Source of the DNA: Brachybacterium muris
Lineage (GTDB): Bacteria > Actinomycetota > Actinomycetes > Actinomycetales > Dermabacteraceae
Assembly: GCF_016907455.1 (NCBI RefSeq)
Contig: NZ_JAFBCB010000001.1
Coordinates: 2,480,001 to 2,544,000 of the forward strand
Reading direction: 5' to 3'
Length of the DNA stretch: 64,000 nt
Shown here: in pieces, positions 1-8,248 of the stretch
Position numbering within the stretch: the first letter of the stretch is position 1
Layout: each line of letters opens with the position of its first letter
Position numbers and translations under genes: made by a program
The notes under the pieces: model-generated
Told to the model about the DNA's origin: nothing
The model's input: only the letters and a program-made list of their open reading frames with translations
The model's database searches: none

Positions 1-771
1 GTGCTGTGGACCCGGCGCACAGACCCCGCACAGGTCGACCGCGCCCTGCGGGTGGCCGGCTGGGTGCTGCTGGTCAATGCCGCGCTGTGGACGCTGTGGG
101 GGTTCATGCCGTGGGCGTGGAACATCGACGAATCCCTGCCGCTGCACTTCTCCGATGCCCTGCGGTTCCTGCTGCCGGCCGCGATGATCCTGCGCCGCCC
201 CTGGATGATCGTGGTGGCCTGCTACTGGGGCCTCACCCTGAACATGCAGTCCGTGCTCACCCCGGATGTGAACTACTTCGTCTGGGTGCCGCTGGAGTTC
301 TTCCAGTACTGGATCTCCCACGGCAGCGGCGTCGTGGTCCCCGTGGTGCTGATCTGGGGCCTGGGGTACCGGCCCACCTGGCGGGGGTACGGCTTCTCCT
401 ACGCTGCCACGCTGGGATGGGCCGCCCTCGCCTTCACGGTGAACATGACGATGGGGACGAACTACGCGTACCTGAACCGGGCACCGGCCGGTCCCAGCAT
501 CCTGGATCTGATGGGCCCCTGGCCGCAGTACCTGCTGGTCGAGGCAGCGGTGATCGCGATCGGCTGGGCACTGCCGAACCTGCCGTTCGTGCTGCTGGAC
601 CGCAGGCAGAACACCCCCGCCACGGGCACCGGCGGTCTGATGAGTCGCGCAGCTCGGGCTTCGGCAGGGGGCTTGCCCACGCCGGCCTCGCAGCAGGCAC
701 CTGACAGGACGGGGCCCGGCGGGGCGGTCGACGCGAAGGCCCCGGCGGCTCAGAGCAGCAGTTCGACCTGA
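1..771 (+). CDS. TIGR02206/YwaF-like integral membrane protein, possibly 5'-truncated by the window edge
   Basis: A polytopic membrane protein with about six hydrophobic segments in the first 200 residues. It has the conserved core of the YwaF/TIGR02206 family: an acidic-aromatic HFSDALRF loop near residue 49, then SVLTPD (about 85) and EFFQYWISHG (about 99). The family has no assigned reaction. The last 55 residues are hydrophilic, rich in Ala, Gly, Ser and Gln, and probably cytoplasmic. The frame is open from base 1, and family members usually carry another N-terminal helix, so the GTG at base 1 may be internal and the true start may lie outside the window. The 3' end overlaps the convergent GH92 gene by 22 bp. 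The family call is good; the function is unknown. Confidence 0.75.
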   Translation: MLWTRRTDPAQVDRALRVAGWVLLVNAALWTLWGFMPWAWNIDESLPLHFSDALRFLLPAAMILRRPWMIVVACYWGLTLNMQSVLTPDVNYFVWVPLEFFQYWISHGSGVVVPVVLIWGLGYRPTWRGYGFSYAATLGWAALAFTVNMTMGTNYAYLNRAPAGPSILDLMGPWPQYLLVEAAVIAIGWALPNLPFVLLDRRQNTPATGTGGLMSRAARASAGGLPTPASQQAPDRTGPGGAVDAKAPAAQSSSST

Positions 772-3700
772 GCCAGCCGCAGCGGGCCCTCGGCGGCGAT
801 CACCACGATGCGGTGGTGGGTGCACTCCTGCGGCGAGGCGATCTCGAAGGGACGGGTCTGCCGCCGCCAGCGGAAGTGCTGATCGGAGCGCTCGTCCAGC
901 AGCGTCCAGCTGGAGCCGTCGTCGGATCCCTCGAGCCGCCAGGCGATCGGGTCCCCACCCTCCTCGGCACCCGAGGTGAGCGTGAGGAAGCGCGCCCGGC
1001 CGGGGCCCGGCAGCGGCGGAAGGTCGATCACGCAGCTGGCGGTGTCCCAGTGCCGCTCCGTGCGCGAGTCGTCGTCCAGCAGCGGGTCCTCGGGATCGGT
1101 CTCCAGCAGGTCCACCAGGGCCTCGGGGTGCCCGCCCTCGGAGGTGGGCGAGGGGGGCACCTCGCCCCAGTCGCCGGGATCGGCCGCGAGCGTGAACCTC
1201 AGCTCTCCGTGCAGCTGCGCGTGCTCGATCGCGGCGACGCTGTGCTCACGGCCGCGCACGGTCAGGGAGGTGACGTACGGATGCGCGGGTGCCTGACCCT
1301 CGGCCACCACCGTGAACGCGGCGCCACCGAGGGGGCGCACCTCGGCCCGGTCGAACAGTGGGGCCACCACGTGGTACCGACCGCTGGCGAGCTGCAGGGG
1401 GTACAGGCCGAGCGCGGTCAGCAGCCACCAGGCGCTCATCTCGCCGTTGTCCTCGTCCCCGGGATAGCCCTGACCGATCTGCTCGCCCACGAACAGCCGG
1501 CGCTGCACCTCCCTCACGATCTGCATCGCGCGGTGCGGGGCTCCGGCGTGGTGGAACAGGAACGGGATGTGGTGGGAGGGCTGGTTGGACATCCCGAACT
1601 GGCCCATCCGCACGGCCCGCGCCTCGTCCATCTCGTGGATGACGTGGCCGTAGGTGCCCTTGAGGTCGGCTCGCTCCGGGGTCGCGAAGAACTCCTCGAG
1701 CTTCTCCCACAGGCCCTCGCGACCACCGTGGAGGGAGGCCAGCCCCTCGCCGTCGTGCGGGGCGTGGAAGGCGAAGTTCCAGCCGTCGGTCTCGGTGAAG
1801 TCCCCTCCCCACACGCACGGATCGAAGTCGTCGGGCCCCTGGGAGAAGGAGCCGCCGGGCCCACGCCCCTGGAAGAACCCGATGCGCGGATCGAACAGCA
1901 GCACGTAGTTCGCGCTGCGAGCGCGCAGGTAGGCGGCCTCCTCGCGGAGCGTACGGCGGCGCTGATCGGGCAGGTCCTCGTCGGCCGCCAGCAGCTCGGC
2001 CTGGGCGGCGAGCCCCGCGTCGTTGATGTGCGCCTCCAGGGCCCAGGAGACCGATTCGGGGGTGTCGGTGTCCACGTACCCGGTGAACACCGCACGTTCA
2101 TTGCCCTTGCGGCCCACCTCGGCGAAGGGCGGGGCGACGGTCGCGTTGCGCAGTCCGGCCTCATAGGTGCCCAGCGGGTCCGGCAGGGGCACACCCTTGA
2201 CGGCGGCGTCGGCGAAGGCGATGTCGGAGCTGGTGCCGGTCATGCAGTCGGCGTACCCGGGTGAGGACCAGCGGGCGATCCAGCCACCCTCGCGGAACTG
2301 CTGGACGAAGCCGTCGGCGAGCTCCGCGCACAGCTCCGGGTACAGCAGCGCATAGGCGGGCCAGGCGGTGCGGTAGGTGTCCCAGAAGCCGTTGTTGACG
2401 TGGATCCTGCCGGGCAGCACCTGCGCGTTGGTGCGGGTGTCGGTGGCGTTCCCCTTCACCGGCAGCACGGGGCTGGCGTGCACGGGGACGGGTCGCTCGA
2501 TGGTGCCGGCGTTCTCCCAGTGCGAGTTGGGGTAGAGGTTCAGCCGGTAGAGGTTGCCGGCCAGGGTGCGGCGCTGGGCCGGGGTGGCGTGGTCGACCCT
2601 GATCACGTCCAGCCGCTCCTTCCAGGCGGCGTGGGCGGCGGCCCTGACCTGCTCGAGGCTGCGACCCTCGACCTCCTGGGCGTAGGTGCGGCGAGCCTGG
2701 TCCCGGCCGATGAAGCTGGTGACCAGCCGCAGGGTGACCCGCGTGGTGCCGGGTGCGAAGGTGAGCAGGCTGGCGCCGGGGTTCGCGCCATCGGCGGGCT
2801 TCACCGTCGCCGGGGCCGGGTCCAGCTGCGCACTGATGTACATGCGGGTGGCGCCATCGGCGCGGGCGTAGCCCTCCGCGAGCCCGGAGTCCACCCAGGC
2901 GTGCACAGAGCCGTCGAGCACGGCCCCGGCCGCATCGATCCGGGCATGCTCGTCCACCCCTTCCAGCAGCAGGTGGGCGGGCTGGCCATCGGCGGGGAAG
3001 GTGTACTCCTGGATCGAGCCGTGGTCAGTGGGCGCCAGCCGCACACCGATGCCGCCGTCGAGCTCGACGGCGTACAGGTCCGGCCGTGCTGTCTCACGCG
3101 CGTGGTCGAAGGCGCGGGCGCGGGCCTGCGGGGAAGCATCGGGGCCCTGGCCCTGCAGGGGCATCACCACGAACTGGTTGCGGTCCCCCATCCACGGGCT
3201 GGGCTGGTGGGAGATGCCGATGCCCTGCAGGCGCGGCCGGTTCTGCCCGTCGTTGGCGCGGTGGTACTCGTACACCCAGCGCCGGGTGCGGGCATCGGTC
3301 ATCGGGGTGAAGAAGGCGAAGCCGTTGGGCCAGGCGGTCAGCGGCAGGGTGTTGCCGCGGGAGAAGTCCCCGGAGGCGTAGGTGCCGCGGCGGGTGTCCA
3401 CCCAGGCAACGGGATCATCGAGGGGTGGGTCCTGCGGGACGGGCGCGAGGTAGGGGCCGTCGATCCAGGTGACGAGCTCACTGCTGCTGCGCGCATCCTC
3501 CTCGTCCGCGGCGTCCTCCGTGCCCTCGGTGAGCGGTGCCGGCGGCGGATCGGCCACCAGCAGCACCCGGGTGATGGTGCGGCCTGCCGCGGCCTCGAGC
3601 CCCACCTGGACGTCGTTCCACTGATCGGCGTAGAGGATCCTCCCCTCCCCCATTCCGCGTGCCGTGGCCTCGGTGCCGTACTGGTCCACGGGCCCCAGCT

Positions 3701-3980
3701 CGGACAGACGGGTGCCGTCCTCGAACTGAAGTTCCACGGCCACGTACGTGGCGCCCCAGGTGAGATCGGGGTCCAGCTCGGGGAACAGGTAGCAGCGCAG
3801 CACATCGCCTGCGCCGACCGTGTGGCCCCGGAGATCTCCCGCGCCCGGCATCGGGGGCAGTTCCTGCTCCAAGCGCTCCCCGGGCCGGGTGCGACATCGC
3901 AGCGCCGACTGCGCGACGAAGCCTGCACCGTCCTTGCTGGTGGGTGATCCGACGGGGCCGGCGGCATCAGTGGCGATCAT
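750..3980 (-). CDS. GH92 family alpha-mannosidase with C-terminal F5/8 type C-like domain
   Basis: A 1076-residue glycoside hydrolase. GH92 enzymes are Ca2+-dependent exo-acting alpha-mannosidases that trim mannan or N-glycan. Diagnostic GH92 stretches are visible: HQPSPWMGD near residue 250, a GFWDTYRTAWPAY block near 525, NQPSHHIPF near 805, and GYPGDEDNGEMSAWW near 836-850, which contains the acidic cluster expected at the active site. The last 100 or so residues resemble a discoidin (F5/8 type C) carbohydrate-binding module, with WRLEGSDDGSSW near 1025. I see no signal peptide after the ATG at 3980, so the enzyme may be cytoplasmic or the start may be elsewhere. It stands alone, convergent with the gene on its left. 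Its open antisense frames are codon-bias shadows. Confidence 0.9.
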   Translation of the reverse strand: MIATDAAGPVGSPTSKDGAGFVAQSALRCRTRPGERLEQELPPMPGAGDLRGHTVGAGDVLRCYLFPELDPDLTWGATYVAVELQFEDGTRLSELGPVDQYGTEATARGMGEGRILYADQWNDVQVGLEAAAGRTITRVLLVADPPPAPLTEGTEDAADEEDARSSSELVTWIDGPYLAPVPQDPPLDDPVAWVDTRRGTYASGDFSRGNTLPLTAWPNGFAFFTPMTDARTRRWVYEYHRANDGQNRPRLQGIGISHQPSPWMGDRNQFVVMPLQGQGPDASPQARARAFDHARETARPDLYAVELDGGIGVRLAPTDHGSIQEYTFPADGQPAHLLLEGVDEHARIDAAGAVLDGSVHAWVDSGLAEGYARADGATRMYISAQLDPAPATVKPADGANPGASLLTFAPGTTRVTLRLVTSFIGRDQARRTYAQEVEGRSLEQVRAAAHAAWKERLDVIRVDHATPAQRRTLAGNLYRLNLYPNSHWENAGTIERPVPVHASPVLPVKGNATDTRTNAQVLPGRIHVNNGFWDTYRTAWPAYALLYPELCAELADGFVQQFREGGWIARWSSPGYADCMTGTSSDIAFADAAVKGVPLPDPLGTYEAGLRNATVAPPFAEVGRKGNERAVFTGYVDTDTPESVSWALEAHINDAGLAAQAELLAADEDLPDQRRRTLREEAAYLRARSANYVLLFDPRIGFFQGRGPGGSFSQGPDDFDPCVWGGDFTETDGWNFAFHAPHDGEGLASLHGGREGLWEKLEEFFATPERADLKGTYGHVIHEMDEARAVRMGQFGMSNQPSHHIPFLFHHAGAPHRAMQIVREVQRRLFVGEQIGQGYPGDEDNGEMSAWWLLTALGLYPLQLASGRYHVVAPLFDRAEVRPLGGAAFTVVAEGQAPAHPYVTSLTVRGREHSVAAIEHAQLHGELRFTLAADPGDWGEVPPSPTSEGGHPEALVDLLETDPEDPLLDDDSRTERHWDTASCVIDLPPLPGPGRARFLTLTSGAEEGGDPIAWRLEGSDDGSSWTLLDERSDQHFRWRRQTRPFEIASPQECTHHRIVVIAAEGPLRLAQVELLL

Positions 3981-4121
3981 CGCTCCAGGCTAGTCAAGCG
4001 CGTCCGGCCTGACGGAGACCGCAACGCACGGATGGGGATTTCTCCCCATCCGCTCACGGTGCACCACGGGCTCCGGTGCGGAATACTCGGTGCGGTGCAT
4101 TCCGCATCATGAGGAGACGAC

Positions 4122-4616
4122 ATGAGTTTCGCGCAGCCCCTCCCCTCGGGTCCTGCTGGTTCACGGCCCGGCAAGGCAAAGCGGCCCACCTGGCACTGGG
4201 TCGTCCTGGGGGGCTGCTCCCTGCTCGCTCTGCTGATCGCACTGGGCGTGGCCGGCCTGGTGGGGTACCAGATCCTGAACCGCGGCAATCCCCAGGACAC
4301 CCTCGAGAACTTCTACACCTCGATGGAGAACGGCGATTGCCAGCTGTTCGAGGAGTCCACCACCGAGGAGTACCGCCAGACCACCCAGCTGGCCGACTGC
4401 ACGACCTTCGAGACGATGACCTCGCAGATGGGTGCGCTGGACTACACGGTCGATGAGCGCATCAACCGTCAGGGCTACGCGATCTTCGAGGTCACCGAGA
4501 CGTACCAGCGCGACGGCCAGGACGTGGAGGCGCAGCTGCGGTTCTACGTGCGTCGTTTCGAGGGCGGCTGGTTCGTGGACGGCGTCGAGGTCGTCGACGC
4601 GCCCACCACCGGCTGA
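4122..4616 (+). CDS. Membrane-anchored protein with NTF2/DUF4878-like extracytoplasmic domain
   Basis: 164 residues. There is a short basic N terminus, one transmembrane helix at about residues 25-50, and an extracytoplasmic alpha+beta domain. The pattern after the helix (PQDTLENFYTSMENGDC, later EAQLRFYVRRFEGGWFVDGV) is typical of lumazine-binding/DUF4878 or NTF2-like domains. In such proteins a helix is followed by strands ending in a conserved Gly-Gly-Trp. Two cysteines (DC near 68 and DC near 87) could form a disulfide. No catalytic residue can be pointed to. The ATG at 4122 has a GGAG-type ribosome site (gaggagacgac) just upstream. It is a single gene, convergent with the macro-domain gene. 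The function is unknown. Confidence 0.75.
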   Translation: MSFAQPLPSGPAGSRPGKAKRPTWHWVVLGGCSLLALLIALGVAGLVGYQILNRGNPQDTLENFYTSMENGDCQLFEESTTEEYRQTTQLADCTTFETMTSQMGALDYTVDERINRQGYAIFEVTETYQRDGQDVEAQLRFYVRRFEGGWFVDGVEVVDAPTTG

Positions 4617-4633
4617 GTCGGCTCGGGGCCGAC
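4617..4633. terminator. Small hairpin between convergent genes
   Basis: GTCGGC, five-base loop, GCCGAC. A perfect 6-bp stem starts right after the stop of the NTF2-like gene and lies 10 bp before the stop of the convergent macro-domain gene. There is no T-run. It could serve both strands as a weak terminator. Confidence 0.35.
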
Positions 4634-4642
4634 GGCCTGGGG

Positions 4643-5167
4643 TCAGGACTCCTCGAGCCGGGCCCGGAAGGCCCGCTCCGCTGCGGCGCCGAACGGCACC
4701 AGCACCACCGCGTCCAGGACGTGATCGACCTCGGGGGCGGTCTCGCGGATGGTGTCCACCGCGATGCGAGCGGCATCGTCGATCGGCCAGCCGTACACAC
4801 CGGCGGAGATCGCGGGGAAGGCCACGGAGCGGGCTCCGAGGTCAGCGGCGGTGCGCAGCGACTCGCGGTAGCACGACGCCAGCACGGCGGAGCGGTCCTC
4901 ACTGCTCGAATGGACGGGCCCCACTGTGTGGATCACCCACTGCGCCGGCAGGTCGCCGGCCGTGGTGGCGACGGCCTGACCCGCCGGCAGGCCATCGGGC
5001 AGGGTGCTCTCCCGCAGCTCCCGGCAGGCGGCGAGGATGCGGGGGCCTCCCCGCCGATGGATGGCGCCGTCAACGCCCCCACCGCCCAGCAGTGAGGAGT
5101 TGGCGGCGTTCACGATCGCGTCCACTGCGACGGCGGTGATGTCCCCGGGTTCGATGCGCACGTCCAT
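4643..5167 (-). CDS. Macro domain protein (ADP-ribose binding / O-acetyl-ADP-ribose deacetylase type)
   Basis: 174 residues that are almost entirely one macro domain. The ADP-ribose-binding signature IVNAANSSLLGGGGVDGAIH is at residues 18-37, and the second phosphate-binding loop (FPAISAGVYGWP) is near 120. This combination is typical of the bacterial MacroD-like/YmdB branch that hydrolyses O-acetyl-ADP-ribose or removes ADP-ribose from acidic residues. The frame is open further upstream, but the ATG at 5167 starts exactly where the family begins and leaves a 108-bp divergent spacer to the Mug gene. No partner gene (sirtuin or ART) is beside it. The family is certain; the substrate is inferred. 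Confidence 0.88.
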   Translation of the reverse strand: MDVRIEPGDITAVAVDAIVNAANSSLLGGGGVDGAIHRRGGPRILAACRELRESTLPDGLPAGQAVATTAGDLPAQWVIHTVGPVHSSSEDRSAVLASCYRESLRTAADLGARSVAFPAISAGVYGWPIDDAARIAVDTIRETAPEVDHVLDAVVLVPFGAAAERAFRARLEES

Positions 5168-5275
5168 TCCCTCAGGGTAGCCAGGTCCGGGAACACGGCC
5201 GAGGCTCCGTGGGCGGGCCCTGCGCAGCCCGGAGCAGCTGCCCGGGGCTGGGCAGGCCCGGGCTAGGGTCGAAGC

Positions 5276-5920
5276 ATGCGCACCCGACGCCCCTCCCCGC
5301 TCCAGGGCCGACGACCCACGCGCGAGGACCTGCAGCGGTTCGCCACCGATGACCCGCACGCGATGGACGACGTGCTGCCCCCGCCCGGGGATCCGCTGCG
5401 TCTGCTGGTGGTGGGGATCAACCCCGGCCTGTGGACGGCTGCCGTCAATGCTCCCTTCGCCCGGCCCGGCAATCGCTTCTGGGCCTCCCTGCACCGCGCG
5501 GGCCTGACAGGGAACCTCATCGACGCCTCCTGCGGGCTCGACGAAGCCGATGGGCGGGAGCTGACATCACGGGGAATCGGCATCACCAACCTCGTGGGGC
5601 GGGCCACCGCCCGCGCCGACCAGTTGGACGTGCACGAGCTGCAGGAGGGCGGTCGGCACCTGGTGGAGCGGGTGGAGCACCTGCGGCCGACGGTGGTCGC
5701 CGTGGTGGGCATCACGGCCTACCGCAGTGCGTTCGGCCTGCCCCGGGCGCAGCTGGGCAGGCAGGCGTCTCCTCTTCCTGCCTGCTGGCCTGCCGGCACG
5801 GACCTGTGGGTGGTGCCGCAGCCGAGCGGACTCAACGCCCACGCCACCGTCGAGTCCCTGGCCCGTGACTGGCGTGCGGTGGCCCGGGCTGCCGGTGTCG
5901 CGCACGCGAACAGCACATGA
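5276..5920 (+). CDS. mug: G/U mismatch-specific DNA glycosylase (Mug/TDG family)
   Basis: A 214-residue member of the uracil-DNA glycosylase superfamily, family 2. It removes uracil or ethenocytosine opposite guanine. The catalytic motif GINPG is at about residues 46-50, followed by a conserved N..F.RPGNRFW block that shapes the base pocket. The C-terminal intercalation loop is seen as PQPSGLNAH near residue 183; the usual form is NPSGLN. The Asn of GINPG is the known water-activating residue in E. coli Mug. It is transcribed divergently from the macro-domain gene and is monocistronic. The ATG at 5276 follows a weak purine-rich stretch. The assignment is firm. Confidence 0.88.
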   Translation: MRTRRPSPLQGRRPTREDLQRFATDDPHAMDDVLPPPGDPLRLLVVGINPGLWTAAVNAPFARPGNRFWASLHRAGLTGNLIDASCGLDEADGRELTSRGIGITNLVGRATARADQLDVHELQEGGRHLVERVEHLRPTVVAVVGITAYRSAFGLPRAQLGRQASPLPACWPAGTDLWVVPQPSGLNAHATVESLARDWRAVARAAGVAHANST

Positions 5921-6088
5921 CGGCGGGCGAACATCCGGTGAGACCCGGATGGACACCGGACCGCATGCCCGAGTGCGGCGCGGAACGGGGGCGCTCCATG
6001 GCCTACAGTGCGAGGGATCGTTCTGCGGTGGAGGCCGACCGTCCTCACGGGTCCGGTCGGCCGCCCCGCCCCTGACCGAGGAGCACTG

Positions 6089-6229
6089 GTGAACAGCAAT
6101 CGGCGTCCAGAGTCACCTGATGACCACAAGCGGTTCTCCCTGAACGAGGACTGGGCAGCCACCCTGGTGGGTCTGCTGCTGTTCGCCGCCTGCATGGCCG
6201 GGCTGATCTCCCCGGAGCTGATCCCGTGA
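6089..6229 (+). CDS. 46-residue membrane protein translationally coupled to the YeiH exporter
   Basis: A short reading frame starting at GTG 6089 behind a GAGGAG ribosome site. It encodes a charged N terminus (about 22 residues) and one hydrophobic helix (ATLVGLLLFAACMAGLI). Its stop overlaps the GTG of the downstream YeiH gene in a GTGA arrangement, which is strong evidence that it is translated and coupled. Longer upstream starts in the same frame have no ribosome site. A single-helix partner preceding a transporter suggests an accessory subunit. I recall similar short frames before UPF0324 genes in other actinobacteria but cannot check that here. Confidence 0.65.
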   Translation: MNSNRRPESPDDHKRFSLNEDWAATLVGLLLFAACMAGLISPELIP

Positions 6230-7497
6230 GCGACTCCCGGCATCAGGATCAGGGCATCACCGCCACCGAGGCCTCCTCGCTCGCCCACCGCGACGAGACC
6301 GCAGCGCCTCCCCCGGCATCCTCCACCGGTGCCGGCTCCCCAGCCGCCACCGCCGCTGAGGCGACCCCGCGCAATTCCCTGCCGTGGACCATCGCCGGCC
6401 TGGTGATCGTGGTGGCGCTGGCCGGGATCGTGCGGCTGCTGACCGAGTGGCTTCCCGGCGCCACCGAGGGCACCGGCTTCGGGAAGGTCGCGAAGTCGAT
6501 CGAGTACCCCGTCTACGCGATCGCACTGGGTTTCCTGGGCAACGCCGTGCTCTCCCTGACCGGGGTGCGGGACCGGATGACCGCCGCGTTCCGCACCGAG
6601 TTCTTCATCAAGATCGGGCTGGTGCTGCTGGGCGCCACCATCAACTTCGCGGTCGTGGTGCGTGCCGCAGGACCGGCCGTGCTCCAGGCCATCGCCCTGA
6701 TCACCGTGGTGTTCCTGTTCACCTGGTGGTTCGCCGGGCTGCTGGGCATCGACGACCGCCTGCGAGCGCTGCTGGCCAGCTCGCTGTCGATCTGCGGGGT
6801 CTCCGCGGCGGTGGCCGCCGCGGGCGCCGTGCAGGCGAAGAAGGAGCAGCTCGCGTTCACCGCGACCCTGGTGATCGTGTTCGCGGTGCCGTCGATCTTC
6901 CTGCTCCCCTGGTTGGCGAACCTGATGGGGCTGCCCGATGCCGTCACCGGCGCCTGGATCGGCGGCAACATCGACACCACCGCAGCCGTGACGGCCGCCG
7001 GAGCCGTTGCCGGTGAGCAGCCGCTGCAGATCGCCTCGATCGTGAAGGTCACCCAGAACGCCCTGCTGGGCGTGGTGGCCGTGCTGCTGACCCTCTACTT
7101 CGCGGTGAAGGCTGCACCCGCCGGGGCCTCAGCCGGGACCGAGCCCACCGCTGACCAGCCGGCCGCACCGCCGCGCTTCGGGGACCGCGCGTCACTGGCG
7201 ATGCTGTGGCAGCGCTTCCCGAAGTTCGTGCTGGGATTCATCGCCGCCTCGATCATCGCGACCGTGCTGGCCGAGTCCGTCGCGGCCGATGTGCTCGAGC
7301 CTCGCCTGGACGCGGCCAAGGAGCTGCAGACGTGGGCGTTGACCCTCGCGTTCGTGTCGATCGGGCTGGAGTTCAACGTGTCCTCCGCCAAGGACGCGGG
7401 CTGGAAGCCGGTGCTGGTGTTCTTAGTCGCGACCCTGGTGAACCTGGTGGTGGGCCTGGGGCTGGCACTGCTGCTGTTCCGCAGCTTCACCTTCTGA
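6226..7497 (+). CDS. yeiH: YeiH/UPF0324 family putative sulfate exporter
   Basis: A 423-residue polytopic membrane protein. A 60-residue Ala/Pro-rich cytoplasmic leader is followed by about ten transmembrane helices. The family core is clear: GFLGNAVLSLTGV near 105, KIGLVLLGATINF near 131, CGVSAAVAAAGAVQAKKEQ near 188, and GNIDTTAAVTAAGA near 245. UPF0324 proteins are annotated as putative sulfate exporters, mostly from context with cysteine metabolism; the substrate is not proven. The gene starts at a GTG overlapping the stop of the preceding 46-residue membrane protein, so the two form one translational unit. A low-complexity Ala/Pro/Thr linker near residues 285-310 separates two membrane halves. 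Confidence 0.85.
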   Translation: MSDSRHQDQGITATEASSLAHRDETAAPPPASSTGAGSPAATAAEATPRNSLPWTIAGLVIVVALAGIVRLLTEWLPGATEGTGFGKVAKSIEYPVYAIALGFLGNAVLSLTGVRDRMTAAFRTEFFIKIGLVLLGATINFAVVVRAAGPAVLQAIALITVVFLFTWWFAGLLGIDDRLRALLASSLSICGVSAAVAAAGAVQAKKEQLAFTATLVIVFAVPSIFLLPWLANLMGLPDAVTGAWIGGNIDTTAAVTAAGAVAGEQPLQIASIVKVTQNALLGVVAVLLTLYFAVKAAPAGASAGTEPTADQPAAPPRFGDRASLAMLWQRFPKFVLGFIAASIIATVLAESVAADVLEPRLDAAKELQTWALTLAFVSIGLEFNVSSAKDAGWKPVLVFLVATLVNLVVGLGLALLLFRSFTF

Positions 7498-7657
7498 CCG
7501 ATCGGAGCCTCTGACCGACGATCGGATCCGGGCGCTGCCTTCGGGGCGATCCCCCTGGGTCCGGTGTGCTTCGGAGCCTTCCTGATGTACGCGGTCTAGC
7601 CTGGGAGGACACACCGGGCCCGCTCCCCGTGCGCCCGCCGAGCAGGGAGGGGCAGCC

Positions 7658-7987
7658 ATGCCTGAGGGCTGGAGCAAGAAGCGAGAGCGCCAGTACGAGC
7701 ACATCAAGGACGGGCTCGAGGAGCGCGGCGAGAGCGAGGACACCGCGCAGGAGATCGCCGCCCGCACCGTCAACAAGACCCGTGCCCAGCAGGGCGAGGC
7801 GGAGGAGTCCAGTCCCACCTCCACGAAGGACAAGTCCCCTGCCCAGCGCGGGGGCGAGCGCTCCGGCTCCGGCAGCTAGGGGCGCACCAAGGACCAGCTC
7901 TACCAGGACGCCAAGCGCCAGGGCGTCGAGGGCCGTTCCTCGATGAGCAAGGCGCAGCTCGAGGAGGCGCTCGAGGACCGTGACTGA
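7658..7987 (+). pseudogene. Plasmid-stabilisation-like small basic protein split by an in-frame amber codon
   Basis: The frame opens with ATG 7658 and encodes a conserved N-terminal block: MPEGWSKKRERQYEHIKDG, then AARTVNKTRAQQGEAE and STKDKS. It stops at TAG 7877-7879 after 73 codons. The same frame continues without another stop to TGA 7985-7987, and the continuation (GRTKDQLYQDAKRQ, SSMSKAQLEEALED) is the expected C-terminal half of the family, a Rho-N-like helix pair. Read through, the product would be 109 residues, the usual family size. One CAG-to-TAG change explains the split. The 73-residue fragment may still be made. Despite the database name, no toxin or DNA-partition activity is established for this family. 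Confidence 0.7.
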
Positions 7988-8000
7988 CCCGGACGCGCCC

Positions 8001-8034
8001 GCGGCACCCCGGCCCGGTCGGGCCGGGGTGCCGC
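8001..8034 (+). terminator. Strong GC-rich hairpin terminator
   Basis: A perfect 15-bp inverted repeat (arms 8001-8015 and 8020-8034) with a GGTC loop, 14 bp after the distal stop of the split small gene. There is no U-tract, as is common for actinobacterial terminators. It separates this unit from the riboswitch-terC unit. Confidence 0.7.
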
Positions 8035-8099
8035 GTGATACCCGCTTCAGTCCACCTGAGCTCATTTCACGGTCAGGGGCCTCACTGTAGACTGCGTCG

Positions 8100-8222
8100 G
8101 GCATCGGGGGAGTATCCCTAGCGCTGTGCACGTCAGCACGAAGACCGTCGTCGGCCTTCCGGGTGCAGCGGCCCGCCGGTGAGGATCCCCTCCTCGCCCG
8201 CGGGTGGAGAGACCCGGGTCCC
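8100..8222 (+). promoter_or_regulatory. Probable yybP-ykoY (Mn2+-sensing) riboswitch upstream of terC
   Basis: The leader contains hallmarks of the yybP-ykoY class as I recall them: a GGGGGAGTATCCC box at 8106-8118, a CGTCAGCACG internal segment at 8131-8140, a variable GC-rich arm, and a closing GGAGAGACC element near 8206-8214. It sits 30-150 bp before a TerC family gene, the classic regulon of this Mn2+ riboswitch. The terC frame is open back into this element, so the correct terC start must be the later GTG at 8249. The secondary structure was not computed. Confidence 0.65.
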
Positions 8223-8248
8223 TCCGTCGAACCCGGAAAGCAGAACTC

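Noticed and set aside
813..3947. Long plus-strand open frames opposite the GH92 gene
   Set aside because: They are rich in Gly, Val, Arg and Gln with no domain pattern. They mirror the third-position GC of the minus-strand gene.
8204..8248. Earlier in-frame ATG for terC
   Set aside because: It lies inside the riboswitch fold and adds a basic non-family peptide. GTG 8249 has a ribosome site and begins with the first membrane helix.
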